64,000 bases of DNA from Phytophthora sp. 'mugwort' (GCA_033558025.1 JAUCEF010000014.1:1612001-1676000); one strand, 5' to 3'; counted from the first letter of the stretch, positions 42,720-54,424 are shown. Program-made: numbers and translations. The notes: a model not told the origin generated them from the sequence alone.

Positions 42720-43540
42720 ACGACCTCTCCATGGCGACCCAGGACAACATCAGCGGCATCCGCGCGATACAGGACACAGATGCTAATTAGCAAGCAGCGA
42801 CCCCAGAAGCGGCACCAGCCAATGCGAGCAGAGCTGGTGGAGGAAATTCTGCAGAACGAGTCGCTGAAGCTACCGTGGCCGGTCTCCCATCGGATCAAGT
42901 CGCTCGTCTGGAATCTCTGCTGCTAGAATACCGTGATGTGTTACGCGTCGCCTTCGGAAACGATCCCCCGGTGCGAGTGGAGCCATTGCAAGTTTACGTG
43001 CGAGACGGAGCAACCCCGGTTCGGATCAAGGCGCGCCGTTACCCACATGCTCGTATGGAATATCTGAACCAACATGTGCAGGAGTTGCGTGATAGCGGAC
43101 TTGCCTACATCAACCCTTCAAGTCGTTGGGCATCGCCTCCTAGAGTTGTCGCTAAACGTAATCCGGGGACGTATCGTATGATCGTGGACACCAGAACCGT
43201 CAATGAGCGCACGGAGCCGATACAAATGGCCAATGCCAGTACTAGAGTCAGCGCTCAGTTCGGTCGATTTTGTTTTGCTGCTTTACTCTCGACTGGCTTC
43301 CGAGGATATTGGCAGCTGCCGCTTCATCCCGATTCGCAGGAGTTGTTTTCGATAATGACCCAACCAGGCATTCTTACCCCCCTACTCGCGTGCTTATAGG
43401 AGGCACAGATGCAGTGGCATTTTGCCAGCACGTGGTGGAGGAGGGGTTTCAACCGCTACTGTATCATGGACGACATCCTCTGCTACGCGGCAGACCCGGT
43501 AACTTGTTGGAGGTGCTGCTGTTAACTGAATGAGACAGAA
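42720..43540 (+). pseudogene. Gypsy reverse transcriptase remnant
   Basis: The frame 42875-43399 gives LESLLLEYRDVLRVAFGNDP, YLNQHVQELRDSGLAYINPS, SRWASPPRVVAKRNPGTYRM and VDTRTVNERT, the RT fingers and palm. FRGYWQLPLHPDSQELFSIM follows, as in Ty3 RTs. After a stop, a different frame near 43463 gives CIMDDILCYAADP, the catalytic Asp-Asp, where the usual Tyr/Phe-x-Asp-Asp is Ile-Met-Asp-Asp. RT copies element RNA into DNA. The stop and frameshift make it inactive. Confidence 0.85.
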
Positions 43541-44332
43541 TATCCTGCAGTAAACTTTGGCAGCACCATTACTAGCAGTCATCGACGAAGGAGCCAAGCG
43601 AGCAGGTGGTCGGAAGACCAAGCAGCTCAGTCGAGTGCCTCTGACCGACCTAGGCTTGCAACGCAACCATGTGAGTGCTTTGACCAAGATTCACCAGACG
43701 CTCCTAAAAATGGTGCCCCTCGCACACCCGGACCCGAATCGTGCGGTCTGTTTATATATTACGCATCACAAGACCCACGGGGCGCTATCTGCAGTCAAGT
43801 TGTCGAAACTGACCTCGGCAAACCAATCGATCAACAGGATCATCGCCCTCTGGCATTTCTAAGTGAGAAATTTACCGGCGCCCAGCTCGGACGGCCAACT
43901 ATCGGGAAGGAGGCCTACGCGATTGTGGAGTCTGCTAAGCGACTGAGATATCTGCTACTACGACCGGGATGTTTCCATCTGTTCACCGATCACAGTAACC
44001 TGATTTACACGTTCAACCCGTTTGTAACGGGTAGCGAAATGCAGAGATACCAAGTCGACAAGTTGCAGCGATGGGCAATGGTCAAGACAAATCGTTATGT
44101 GATCGAGCATATCCGGGGAGACGACAACATATGGGCCGATATGCTTAGTCGTTATGGGAACGCTCACGCTACACTAGTAGAAGCTATTCCTAGTTTGGAG
44201 CTAAGCGTTGTCGTCCCGCCTCTCTCACCTCTCAAAGACGAGGCTTTCGAGTGGCCTACCTTGGAGGGAATTTGCTCGGCCCAATGTCAGGAGATCGATA
44301 AACCTGACGGTGTCGTGTGGAACGATGAATGA
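43541..44332 (+). pseudogene. Gypsy RNase H remnant
   Basis: A connection segment (43557-43862, VPLTDLGLQRNHVSALTKIH and NRAVCLYITHHKTHGALSAV) leads after a frameshift to KEAYAIVESAKRLRYLLL and FHLFTDHSNLIYTFNP (43910-44010), with the TDH motif of Ty3 RNase H. The frame goes on through KLQRWAMVKTNRYVIEHIRG to a spacer that ends at 44332. RNase H degrades the RNA strand of the hybrid. Confidence 0.8.
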
Positions 44333-45005
44333 GCGTGCTTCATCGTAGGAGAGAACCTCGTCGGGATCCCAGAAAATTACCACTCGACGGATTTGTGTAA
44401 TCGCCATGCGGGTCGCAGTGGCCATCGTGGAGAAAGATGCAATGACGACAGCCGCCGTCATTGCATCTTGGTGCTGGTGGCCTACATAGGCTCAAGATAT
44501 CGCTAGCTTCGGCCGGTCGTGTATCCATGCGTGGCGAGTCGCGATGGACGAGAGCTGAGGCCGTACGGGGCTGCACTTCATGCCATCAACCAAACGAGGT
44601 GCTACATTTTGACTATCTCTCACTCCCGGAGGACGACGACTCGCACAACAAATATGTGTTGGTGATCAACGATGGCTTTAGTGGATATGTGAACTCTACC
44701 CGTCAAAGACGCCCGATGCAAAAACGAGCGCGCTTGCCTTGCTGTTATGGTTCCAGCGATATGGTATTGTCAAGCAATGGGTATCTGATCGGGGTACCCA
44801 TTTTAAAAATCAAGTCATCGAGAATTTGATATGGGCGCCAATCATCCCATCACGACAGCCTACTGCCAGTGAGCAGATGGAACTGTCAAAGTTGTCAATC
44901 GCCTTTTCCTCAAATGCACCCGTGCGCTACTGAGCGAGCGTAAGTTGTCGCGTTCGCGCTGGGAGCTCGAGCTTGGAATTGTTTAGGCTGCACTGAACCA
45001 GCGCC
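44333..45005 (+). pseudogene. Gypsy integrase remnant, cut at its 3' end
   Basis: Pieces in changing frames: CNRHAGRSGHRGERCNDDS (N-terminal His pair), GCTSCHQPNEVLHFDYLSL (Cys pair and first catalytic Asp), WVSDRGTHFKNQVIENL (second Asp) and ADGTVKVVNRLFLKCTRALL, where the catalytic Glu appears as Lys. It ends at AALNQ near 45000, where it abuts the opposite-strand DUF7869-type copy C. Integrase would join element DNA to the host genome. Confidence 0.75.
44434..44469. repeat. 14-bp-arm palindrome inside the Gypsy integrase
   Basis: AAGATGCAATGACG at 44434-44447 is exactly reverse-complementary to 44456-44469, with an 8-nt loop. It lies between the His pair and the Cys pair of the integrase zinc-binding region. 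The frame breaks here. Confidence 0.9.
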
Positions 45006-46010
45006 CGAGTGCCTCAGTTTTGTCAGTCGTGACGCCGCCCCGCATTCTGAAGCGGTAAATAGCACAAGCGTCGTACGCGTTGCTGCAAGAGGACCGAATC
45101 GGTATCGTAATACAGTGTAGCGTAAACAGCTTCCGCATGGCAGCCCTCGTCGACTCACGCGCAGTGAGGTCAGACTCCACAAACTTGTACATCTCATCCC
45201 AGATTGCGTCCCACGTAAAATGCGCTGGCGGCAGTGTGCACTTATCTCTGCTGTAGTATTTCTGAATAGATCCGTCAATCTTCTTCTGCATCCGTACTCG
45301 CACTGGGACTACTCCGCAACCTCCTCCGCGAAACTTATGAATCACTTAAATTTCCAAACGACGTCGACTCGCGGCGCGTTCTTGTTGAGCTTGTTTGCGT
45401 GATCCTTGACCACCATGTTGCCGTCGTGAATTCTTTTCTTGTACCGCTGAAGCGTCATCGGCACGACTTCGTAGCAACGAGCGAAAGTAGTACGGCACAC
45501 TTTGCTAACAAACGCGAGATAAAATAAATCTCTTCCGGTCACGGCCCCCACGCCTACGATCGACCGGCACTTCAATGAGCACGACCCAGGGGTATGTACA
45601 AACTTGTACTTCTCTCCTTTTTCGTTATCGTTTCGTACGAACACACCAAAGAAAACCAGTTACTTTGCCTTATCAGACACGCAGCCGTTCTCGCACGGGT
45701 TGTATCGGATAATCTCAGTCACTTGGGCGTTGAGATCAATGTCAAACAAAACGTTGCTTAAGTCCTCCTCCAATTCCTCGGCACTCTTCCCACTGTCCGC
45801 GGTCAACGCCTCTTCACCACTGTCCTCGTTAGACTGAGGTGAGAAGTCCTCATCGCCGCTGTCGTCGCTCTCGTCGCTGGATCCGACCTCGCGCTCCCCA
45901 CCGGAGTCGACCCCGCTCACCACATCCGGGCAAGACTCGATACCCTCGATATACAGACGACATTCATAAATAGATTTATATTTCTGGTTCCGTGCACAAA
46001 GTAGTCTCAC
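45000..46010 (-). pseudogene. DUF7869-type repeat-borne gene, copy C, N-terminal half
   Basis: Minus-strand frames: 46010-45660 begins with a GTG, is acidic, and ends AQVTEIIRYNPCENGCVSDK. 45644-45342 has CRSIVGVGAVTGRDLFYLAF and RKMxx-like basic helices. 45345-44983 has VRVRMQKKIDGSIQKYYSRD, FTWDAIWDEMYKFVESDL and MRKLFTLHCITIPIRSS, ending TDKTEALGRW. The last part aligns with the first exon of copy A, and the acidic part with copy B. Reading stops where the Gypsy integrase begins, so the DUF7869 core is lost. The three frames are joined by small shifts (about 45650 and 45345), so it is a pseudogene. Confidence 0.7.
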
Positions 46011-46389
46011 AGCCAGTCAGACCAATTCCGATACCCCCACCAACAGTTCAGTGAGCCAGCTATCGACAAAAGTGAACTGGATTAAACAGGCCGCAACAGG
46101 TCCTCTTCAATTCCAAGCTGATATGGTTCTAAACCTTTACCCCGCCACCCCCATTTTCACGCCCGCCCAGGTTCCTGGGTTTACTTCCACCCGTGTCGTG
46201 ACAAAAACAACAAACCCATCCTGGAATACTTTCGCTATCGTTGCGACACGAATCAGAAGCCGACCCGTCGAAATGGCTCTTGAACCTAATGCAGCATGCG
46301 GAGCACCCAAGCCCGAATTTTATGCAGCATATGCGTCACAAACACCCATTCTACGAAGCTGTAATGTAAAATGCATCTACAGCTGAGAC

Positions 46390-48230
46390 CGGTTCTATGC
46401 TCAACTACATTCGCCAGTCGGCTCAGAACATGCATGGCTGGATCGACCGGATCGTCAAGCGCAAACTACTGCTGCACTTGTGCGGGAGCCATGCCTTAAG
46501 GTGGTAAGCCCCATTTGAATTCGTTTGAATATGGGATGCATTTTCTTGATCACACTGATTTTGGAATTTTTTGCTACTTAAATTTGGACCCAATTTGCGT
46601 CATGACACTTATACAGGCAATGAAAAGACTCACTCGAATTGTCGAGTGTTCCATCCCTGTTGGAATACTGGACCGAATTGGGCTCATACCGGGCAGATGG
46701 AGCCACGCCTCAGAGCATTTTGTCGCTGGGCTTTTTCCTTGCCTGCTACGAAGTCAACGGCATCACGAATACCCCCTCCGCTGTGTGGCGCCCCTGTTGA
46801 ACGAGCTGGACGACGACCTCTCACACGCGGACATTTTGAGTTATGCTATCCCGAGACTTCGTTTAGCATTCCTGTATATTGTGAGTGATAATTGGTCCGT
46901 CAACCAGCTGCTTGCCACGCGCATGAACGCCCTCTTGTGGGATGTGCCAGCCATCGGATCAATAAGGCAGTTCAATTTGACATGACAATCTGGCGTTTGT
47001 TCAAGCCCTGATGGTGTGCTTTCACGCCCTGACGCAGTCTGCTAAGCTCAGGTACTTGATTTTGAATCTTGGTAGTTGTATGTGGTTAGGTTGCTGTAAC
47101 TTTTGTTTTAGTGTGGCTGTATGTGTAGGTTGTGGACCATATTCCGTCCGGTAATCCGACAACAACCCGATGAATTTCGACTATCGCTATGGCGCGTTAT
47201 TGTAGTTTTGACCGGGCCCAAAGGCCGACGTGCACACCAGACGAAGAAACGAAAAGCGAATATTAGACTTCGTTCTCTCTCTGCAACCATTCCCTGGCTC
47301 CTGTCCATTTACATGCAGCGACCCGCAGCTCCCAGCTTCGCCAACCTTCTTGGTCGCACGCTGGTGCGGGTCTCAACTTGTTCAACCGCTCTGCAGATGA
47401 TCTCAATATGCATTCGACACGCCTCCCTCGAAGCACACGCTTCGCACTCCTCGTGCACTTCCAGCAGGGTTGGTTCATTAGTTGGCATCCCAAACGCCTA
47501 CGGTCGCAGCAAAGTCTTCAGTCTTTGCTTATCCAAGGCATCGTGAACGTATCTGCTGGGTTCACGTTTACATTCACCTTGTGCAAATCGATCGCACCCT
47601 TGGAACTTGCTTCCGCACATAGCTCAATGTGACGAGCTCGCCGACTATCAGCCGGGTTCGTCGCTAGAACATGGGCAGTGGATTGTCGTAGTTGCTCGGA
47701 CATCTCGATTCAACGGACGATGCGCTTGTAGAGACGTCCTACCAACTCAGGCGTGCAACAATCCCTGCCTTCGTTGCTCAAGGACCTGAAAAAGGTCGAG
47801 TCTGTCTCTAAGGCCTTTTAAGATACGAGCGCCTCTTTGCTGGATGTGCATGCGTGGTTTACAATCTAATTACAGTAAAGCCGCAATACCCCTGGTTTCT
47901 TGGCGAGCTGTTACCTCATAACACGTATTTATCATCAGGTTTAATTGACAGTTTTTTGTGTGATGTAGGACCTTGCGGATATCATCACAGTCCCAAACTT
48001 CGAGTCAGGATGTGTAAGCGTCCGAGGAAGCCACCACATGACAAGGGCGGAGAAGAAAAGGCGCCGCTCAGCAGTGGTGGGGCCAAGGAATGAGCTGATT
48101 AACAACATCCCACCCACCTCAAACATGTTGGGAGGGTTTTATTGTCGCCCGGACGGCCTACGGGCAAGAACGCCACAGCTTGCAGCCGGTCGTGCTGGAA
48201 CTGCTGCTCTTTCTGCGCAACACTAGCGAG
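46390..48230 (+). pseudogene. hAT transposase remnant C
   Basis: The reading begins TGSMLNYIRQSAQNMHGWID (46395). It goes on with SHASEHFVAGLF and LRCVAPLLNELDDDLSHADI, then LYIVSDNWSVNQLLATRMN (46870-46930), the hAT Asp segment. Near 47755 another frame gives QQSLPSLLKDLKKVESVSKA and LLDVHAWF. Near 48090 it gives ELINNIPPTSNM, the start of the C-terminal dimerisation region (IPPTSN...). Frame changes are needed between every block, and 46985-47750 is heavily eroded. The order matches one transposase. Confidence 0.7.
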
Positions 48231-48355
48231 GCTTGGTCAGCACAGACTGTTGACGAGGCATCACGTTAATCATTAACTTAAAGTCCCTTGCTCTACATTA
48301 TGATCTTGTTTATTGTTTGCTTCTTGTGGATGATATTATGTATGCCCCGACTCTA

Positions 48356-48778
48356 GCTGCTCAATGCCACCATCCATGATAGGGGAAGGCTCCCGATAAA
48401 TATCAATGCCATCGAGAGCCTTGCAGATCTCGACCTTAGTATTTTTGAGGAAGCCGAGTATCTGGGACATATAATCAGGCACAAACACCTATACGAGTTA
48501 GGCACACCTAGTCAAGCTACGCGCAATATTGCCAACCGGCGAGTTACTTGCTCCGATCACTTTGGTGAGAAGGGCGATTATGACCAGCTGCCAGGATTCC
48601 AACGCACTAAGCAAGTATACATTTCACCAGAGAGCCATCAAGCAGGGCCCCGTAGAATAATTATAGCAAAACTGGCTCGCTTTTTACGCGGTTATGAATT
48701 GGCATTCCGCAAAATGCTTTGCCTATTTTTGCAATTTAAATCTGGATCAATGCCATACGGGTGGACAAAAGTGGAGTA
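48356..48778 (+). pseudogene. Start-less open frame of about 140 codons, unrecognised
   Basis: An uninterrupted frame runs from just after a TAG near 48353 to the TAG at 48776-48778. It reads INAIESLADLDLSIFEEAEY, then LGHIIRHKHLYELGTPSQAT, and ends KSGSMPYGWTKVE. It has no ATG, GTG or TTG until about codon 114. Composition is protein-like, but I know no family. It lies between hAT remnant C and MULE remnant B and may be part of another element. Confidence 0.35.
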
Positions 48779-49549
48779 GCCGTTGGCACTAACCGATTCA
48801 TTGACATCCCAACCGTTTCCAGGGAGTCAGGGAGTTGTGCTCACTTTGCATTTTGCACTCATATTCCCAGTTTGAAGCCAGCCTCCAACGCCTCCAAAAG
48901 GTCATGCTGCTTTCAACCCGAGACAAATGTGCCATCCTGTTCCAAAAAGAAGCGTCTTGGCAGTTCGTATGCAATAGCTGCAGTCGTACCCGCTGCACGC
49001 TCATGGATTCGCCAATCTCATGTATCACCTGCGACGCGGTGGTGCACCCGCGCGATCGTCAACAGACAAGGACGATAATTACTTCAATGGTTTGGAGTCC
49101 GCTATCTGCAGGCGCTTTCTCCTGTGGATGCTGGGAAGGATCTGGGGTCTGCGATCTTATCACTGACACTCTATCACACTTTCCACGGCCGTAGGAGTCC
49201 GACGAGGGTGCGAAAACTTACAGGTTTTGGGGTCAAACCATACAAAGCTGGGTAGTTACATATTAGGTGGTGTCGTACCATACATTTCGTGTAGAACGAG
49301 GGCAACAATTACTAACACGCCGGCTGAATGATGCTTAGTGAGAGATTACTTCAAACAATCTAACCGCACTACAGCAAGGCACTATAAGCTCTCTATCCAT
49401 GTTCAGCGTTGAGGTCGTCGCAAGACAACAAGGCGCTGTCATATGGCGCCTGGCTTCATTTTCTTTATTGGTAGTTACCCATTAATAGGGGATGGCTATG
49501 TATTGGTCTACAACCGCTCCAGCGGAGAAGCAGTAAAACCAACCTCATA
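48779..49549. other. Stretch without a supported gene
   Basis: Overlapping plus frames at 48761-49194 (one with CNSCSRTRC) do not resemble known proteins. It may be the eroded leader of MULE remnant B. Confidence 0.3.
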
Positions 49550-50848
49550 CAAGCTAAAGCCATCCGCCGAAAAGAAAACGAGAAAGGTACGACCAAGCAA
49601 TGGAGCCATGTCGTCAGCTTTCGGTACAAGACTCAGTGGTTGACTACGAGGACTTTTGGAGTCGATTCAATGTGTTGCTCTGCGGTCTTTCTTAAGCGTG
49701 ATTTTGAAACCTGCCTTGTATGTGGTGGGCAACATACAATGACAGAGCACCGTCTCAAATGTACAAGCAAGACGTGTATTGAGCTTGGAGCCTGTCTGAC
49801 TATCTGGAAAGTCTTTACTTGTTCAGCCCAGGATACGTGGCCGGTATGGGCGAATAAACATGGACATGTACGAGGTGTTATCCCTTGCGGTACAGCTCAT
49901 GCCGCGCGTATTACATCGGTCATCAAGGTATTTTAGCATGGCAAGACGAGATAGGAATTTTGCCGCGCCTCATGATGGTAAATTTGAAAAATCAGCACAG
50001 AACATCAGCGGCTGGTTCAAATCGTTTCTTGGCAAGCTTTGAGCAGATACGCAACGCGCGCAAACGTACTCGCCATGAGCAAGGAACTAAAAATTCTAGA
50101 AGCTCTATCCAACTGCTTATGCGGCTTCGGTGCTATCGAGGGATTGCCACAGCATTTTTGTTTGGGGCAAAGCTGGATAGAGAGGGTTATGGATACACCG
50201 GGAATGGCTCATATAAGGACCCTTTCATCATTGGAATTTCGGCCTTAGTCATGATCGATTCATGTTTGCCCTTCTCAACGGCTGACGCGTACTGCCAATT
50301 TCATGCCAATACCACCTTCAAAGTTAGTGACATAGGATATCGGGTTATAACTTTTAGATTTACCCACAAGTCTAGAGCGTATCAAGTTGGAGCATTCTTT
50401 GTCGTTAGTCGACGGGAAGCGCATGAGAATCGGGAGTCTTTTCGTAGCTTCGTGGCAATTGGTATGTGCGTGGGGCTACGCTAAACGTTGACGGGGGCGG
50501 AAGATACGCAGTACATCTCTTTCAAGTTGATTCCATCGTTTCAGGGTCCAAGATGCTAATGTGCTATTTCCATGGCCCATATAACGTTCTGAAGCTCATT
50601 CAACACCTTCCGATTAAGGATAGGCTGATGATCATGACGTCGATTGTTGACATGCACCACTCCAACAGCCTGGAAGAATTTAAACGATAAAAGATCGAGA
50701 GTTGCAGAAATGCGGACAAAACAACATATCGCTGCTTTGCAGACTAGCAATGGCTGCAAGGGCGGTACTGCCTCTGGCAATCGTACCATACTCCATGCAG
50801 ATTCGCCTCTACAAACAATCCCTGAGAGAATCTTAATGGATCCTTGAA
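49550..50848 (+). pseudogene. Mutator-like (MULE) transposase remnant B
   Basis: A leader frame gives KREKYDQAMEPCRQLSVQD (49565) and CLVCGGQHTMTEHRLKCTS (49710), a Cys/His segment. The frame 49885-50484 gives YTGNGSYKDPFIIGISALVM, then FHANTTFKVSDIGYRVI. MULEs have the first catalytic Asp in FHVDATFK-like motifs, and here it appears as Asn. RAYQVGAFFVVSRREAHENR follows. After a frameshift come MCYFHGPYNVLKLIQHLPIK and IVDMHHSNSLEEFKR (50550-50690), then a Lys-rich end at 50848. It differs in sequence from MULE remnant A. Confidence 0.7.
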
Positions 50849-51229
50849 ACAGTTTCTCCAGCGCGGTAACCACTGGTAGACCTCCACATACGGTTCCAGG
50901 ACTGACGACTCAGTTCATTTTAAATGAATAACTAAAGGTATTATCTCAATATCTGACTTGTATTTAACATTGTCCCCCCTCAAGATATCTATATAGATGA
51001 TATATGTGCCTCGAGTTGTCTACAAAGGTGGAATGCCCGCGGTCTTTCCAGAGTATTTGTGCGCAGGTTCCAGTATGGAGCTGTCAGGATCTTTATTAAC
51101 TCCGTTTGCGTGGCACAAATAGTGGACAACGCAGACCAGGTTACTGTATGTAGCATGGATCTTGTTAAGTAGCGCCTCCGCGAAACTGGGTGAAGGTGCG
51201 TCTGAATCCGATACTGGCTCTGGAGGAAA

Positions 51230-51667
51230 TTATGATGTTCCAATAGCTGTATCGATCGCATCACTGACTGTGGAACTTACAGCGGCGAAAGCCTCACCGG
51301 CATTTCTGACCCCGTCCTTCGAACGCGCAAGGTGAATTGCGGGCTTCACACTCTGTACTGTAGATTCGATCACGACGCTTAGACTGCCGCGGTCGTAGTT
51401 GGTGTTCATCGTGAGAAGGCGTTCTTTAGACGCAACTGAATGATATTTGGAGCTAGCAACAACCATCTTCTTTGTCTTAATCCGAAGAGAAAAACCCGTG
51501 ATTTCTACTAGGAATAAGTGCTGTACGAGAGCGGTGACAGTCAACCGAACGTCTGATTCCGACTTTGACAGAACAACACCTTTCGCTTGAACTGCGGGGT
51601 TAATGATCGAACTCCTGAAGACTACGCAACGACCCCGTAATATGTCGGCTGAGGTATGGGGATACAT
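51230..51667 (-). CDS. Hypothetical minus-strand open frame, 145 codons
   Basis: The frame begins with ATG at 51667 and ends at 51230 (start MYPHTSADILRGRCVV; then TVTALVQHLFLVEITGFSLR). It overlaps the start of the gag-like plus frame at 51603. The plus strand is full of stops over 51240-51600, so the minus frame is the only open one there. No family is recognised; it may be chance. Confidence 0.25.
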   Translation of the reverse strand: MYPHTSADILRGRCVVFRSSIINPAVQAKGVVLSKSESDVRLTVTALVQHLFLVEITGFSLRIKTKKMVVASSKYHSVASKERLLTMNTNYDRGSLSVVIESTVQSVKPAIHLARSKDGVRNAGEAFAAVSSTVSDAIDTAIGTS

Positions 51668-52330
51668 GATTTCTGGTCCGTGCGATGCTGCCCAATGTTA
51701 CGACCAACGAATGCGGCATCAATACTTCTTGTCGGGATTGAGAAACAGAGAATGGAAGGCTGCGTTGAACACGCTCATGGTGAACTCGATCCCTCAAGCA
51801 GTAGCGGTCCTGTTGTACAAGAATATCTGGAGGACGATGCTAACTTCGTGGAGGAAACCCAGTCGAAGCCCCAATCGGATCGCACGATGATGTCTCAGAT
51901 GATGTCGATGATGGGATAGACGCAGAGATTACTGATGCAGCAACAACAACAGCTTTCACACCCGCCTATGCAGAGAGGCCGGCGTACATTGCTGCTGTTT
52001 ACGAGTCGCCTGAAGCTCAGACTACAGTGTCCCATATGAATCCTAATACGGTCCCGCCGTCGGAACCGTTCCGCGGAATCCGACAAGGTCCTGACGTGTA
52101 TACACAGGGTGAGAATGGAGACGAGGGGGACAGGAGAATCTGATGCAACGGTTCCAAAATGAACCAGCCATATCAGAGAGTTGTATGGCCTCACACCCAT
52201 CCCAGCTCCATACCCAGGAGGATACCAAATTGGCGTTGGCTCGTCTTCGGTCTGCCTTTGGTTCTCTGATCGAGGATGCAACTTGCGATTGCGACAGCCG
52301 CAACGCGTGTTGCGGAGACGGATGCTGAGA
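51603..52330 (+). pseudogene. Gag-like retroelement fragment
   Basis: The frame 51603-51890 gives VWGYMISGPCDAAQCYDQRM, RHQYFLSGLRNREWKAALNT and VNSIPQAVAVLLYKN, a helical capsid-like segment seen in oomycete retroelement gag proteins. A frameshift leads to EDDANFVEETQSKPQSDRTM and MSQMMSMM, then Gln-rich MQQQQQ. No zinc knuckle, protease or RT follows, so it is an isolated gag piece from a second retroelement. Confidence 0.5.
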
Positions 52331-53400
52331 GTCTCGAGGAGGGGAACTAAATAGGATCGCCGTGTCCTAGCTTGGTTGAAATCGATGAAATGGCTGGATG
52401 CGCTTCTTGTAAATGCTCTTTCGATGACGGTAGCTTGTATCTCGCCGACCAGCCGGTATCTTGGTCAAATGTATACGGCCGGTGGCTGGTAGGTTGCATT
52501 TATTTTAGTTCAATGGCTGCGAAGAGTCACAGGATCTGGAGGCCTTCTCTCTTCCATTGCGCCGCATTATTTATGCCGTAGGGTCATAACGTGATTACCT
52601 TAGGATTATGTATTTGTTCATACCAAGCCCTTCCTTAATTATTGACTCGCGGTGGTCTAGAATGCTTGCACTCGTCGTTTTGGAGGATCTACTTGTGATG
52701 GCCCCAGCTCTGACCCTTAAGACTGCACAACTCGGAGCGCAGGCTATGTCCGAGCAGTTCTGGCATCAAATCGGATTGTGTTTCCATTTGACTCATTCTT
52801 ATGTCAGGATGGATAAACCAATAGTAACCGCGAGCACTCATCCTATATATGAGCTGAAAGCAAAAATAGTTTTTCAGGCTCGTCGTACTTGCCCATGTCA
52901 GGCAAGTCCGACATCAAGCTCTTGTAATTTACGTTGGTGTGATAATCCGAGGCATCCTTTTGTACGATGTACGTTTCCTCTTCACGCACGTACAGGTCCA
53001 GCATGGGAATATGTTCTTTGAACAATCGAGCCGGGTTATCCATACCTGTTGTCACTTTCTAATCCATAATGAATTTGATTGAAGCTACTTCCAGGAGACC
53101 AAGCCGATCATTGCCATCCCATCCGTGGACTAGCTTCTACGTGCATCGTTGCTACACGGATAAAACTGTCTTGGAGGTTCCATTGCGTACCGCCACTAGC
53201 GATCATGTTGTTTCACAAACTCCTCCTCGGGGAAAACGCTATGGTACCCAGCTTTGGCGGCCATGTCGAGCGCCGGGATCTGGTCTCCCAGGTGCACAAT
53301 AAGATTGATCTCATGGTAGACGAGTGCACCCCGATGAAATTTAGCGAATATGACCTGGACAGGATGAGCTTGCGCGCTTCCTCGACCTAAGAGAGCAGCG
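52331..53400. other. Unrecognised repeat-like stretch
   Basis: Plus frames at 52608-53021 and 53079-53390 and a minus frame at 53055-52843 (DNPARLFKEHIPMLDLYVRE) are open but not family-like. The minus frame has the more natural composition. I do not call a gene. Confidence 0.3.
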
Positions 53401-54424
53401 CAACGGTCAGCTCCACCACGGAGGCGACAGACTCAATGCCACTTTTTGGCTTTGATATTGTTCTGGGGAAACGTTTTCTCCAATTTATTTTGATATATCC
53501 CTGTACATTATTGAATTTTATCTTGAAAAGCGGGCCCAGCTAGTGATTTCAGGTTTTGGAAGCGAAAACATCTCTCTCCTTCTTGTCACGGCTTGCTCTC
53601 TTGTTACCTCGCCCTTGTCGCGACTGCCGCTTGTTTCCGACCGCATTCATTACTATAATCGCCACGGCATTGCGTCGACCGTTAGCTTGTTCGACCATGC
53701 GAGTCCGCTCGTCACGTGACCGGAGGGTATATTCCGCTTGTAGCAGTGTACGTGGCTTCCTTGTCACGTCACCCCCACTAACAGCAGGTACGTCATTTCA
53801 CGGTCACTGATTGCATGTTCAGTCCCATGTTACGCAGCTGATGGCGTAACAGTGTCATCTGTGAAGTGTATCCTGTCTGTATTCCGTCACGTGGTGTCAA
53901 CTTAGGGAAATGATCAGTTATGGGCCGCTGAAGCATGATAATTTTTTTTATGTTGGTCATATGTAACGAACGATTTAAGCGAAAGATATAGGAATAAAGC
54001 TTGATAGGTTTAAGATGCCGGTGTTCTCCGCTATTTATATTTAGCAATTACATATAAACCAGTAGAAAAAAAACGCATGAACAATCCTTTGCCAATGTTG
54101 GAACTAACGGATTCTGCCCAATAGTATACGGTATTATATAATAATAGTGCTCCTCAAATTTCTACGAAGATACACTATTCGGCAAGGTTTTATACGAAAA
54201 GCTTAAATTCAAATAAAAATAAACAACGGCATTGATGGAGTGGGTAGCAGGCTGTCGGCCAATCAACAGAGGTCGGGTTCTAGCCGCGCAGAGATCACAC
54301 AGACGGGAACTGAAACCACCAATAATTCGTTTTACATTAAAACGTTTAAACTAAGTTGATACCTACCGCCCGAAAAGCTTTATTATTTCGTTAGCTTAAT
54401 CAGCAACTAGTTCATTAAAGATCT
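53401..54424. other. AT-rich stretch without a gene
   Basis: No supported coding frame. The motif ATCAGTTNTGGGCCGC occurs at about 53913 and again at about 54839, a short direct repeat that may mark one element. A tRNA-like GGGTTCTAGCC near 54280 does not fold into a tRNA. Confidence 0.35.

Larger units (their letters stand above)
40857..45005 (+). mobile_element. Broken Ty3/Gypsy retrotransposon
   Basis: In order on the plus strand are gag with a zinc knuckle, an aspartic protease, reverse transcriptase, RNase H and integrase. This is the Ty3/Gypsy order (RT-RNase H before integrase). Stops and frameshifts occur in every domain, and key residues of protease and integrase are changed. The integrase reading ends at about 45000, where a minus-strand DUF7869-type remnant begins, so the 3' end and 3' LTR are gone. 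I could not define a 5' LTR or primer-binding site; a minisatellite occupies that position. Confidence 0.85.

Noticed and set aside
48300..48340. Copia-like reverse transcriptase motif (LLLVDDIMYAP)
   Set aside because: Only a few residues resemble the YVDD region, and there is no supporting RT sequence on either side.
54236..54300. tRNA-like stretch with a GGGTTCTAGCC box
   Set aside because: The T-arm does not pair, no anticodon or acceptor stem can be folded, and box A is poor. At most it is a decayed tRNA-derived repeat.
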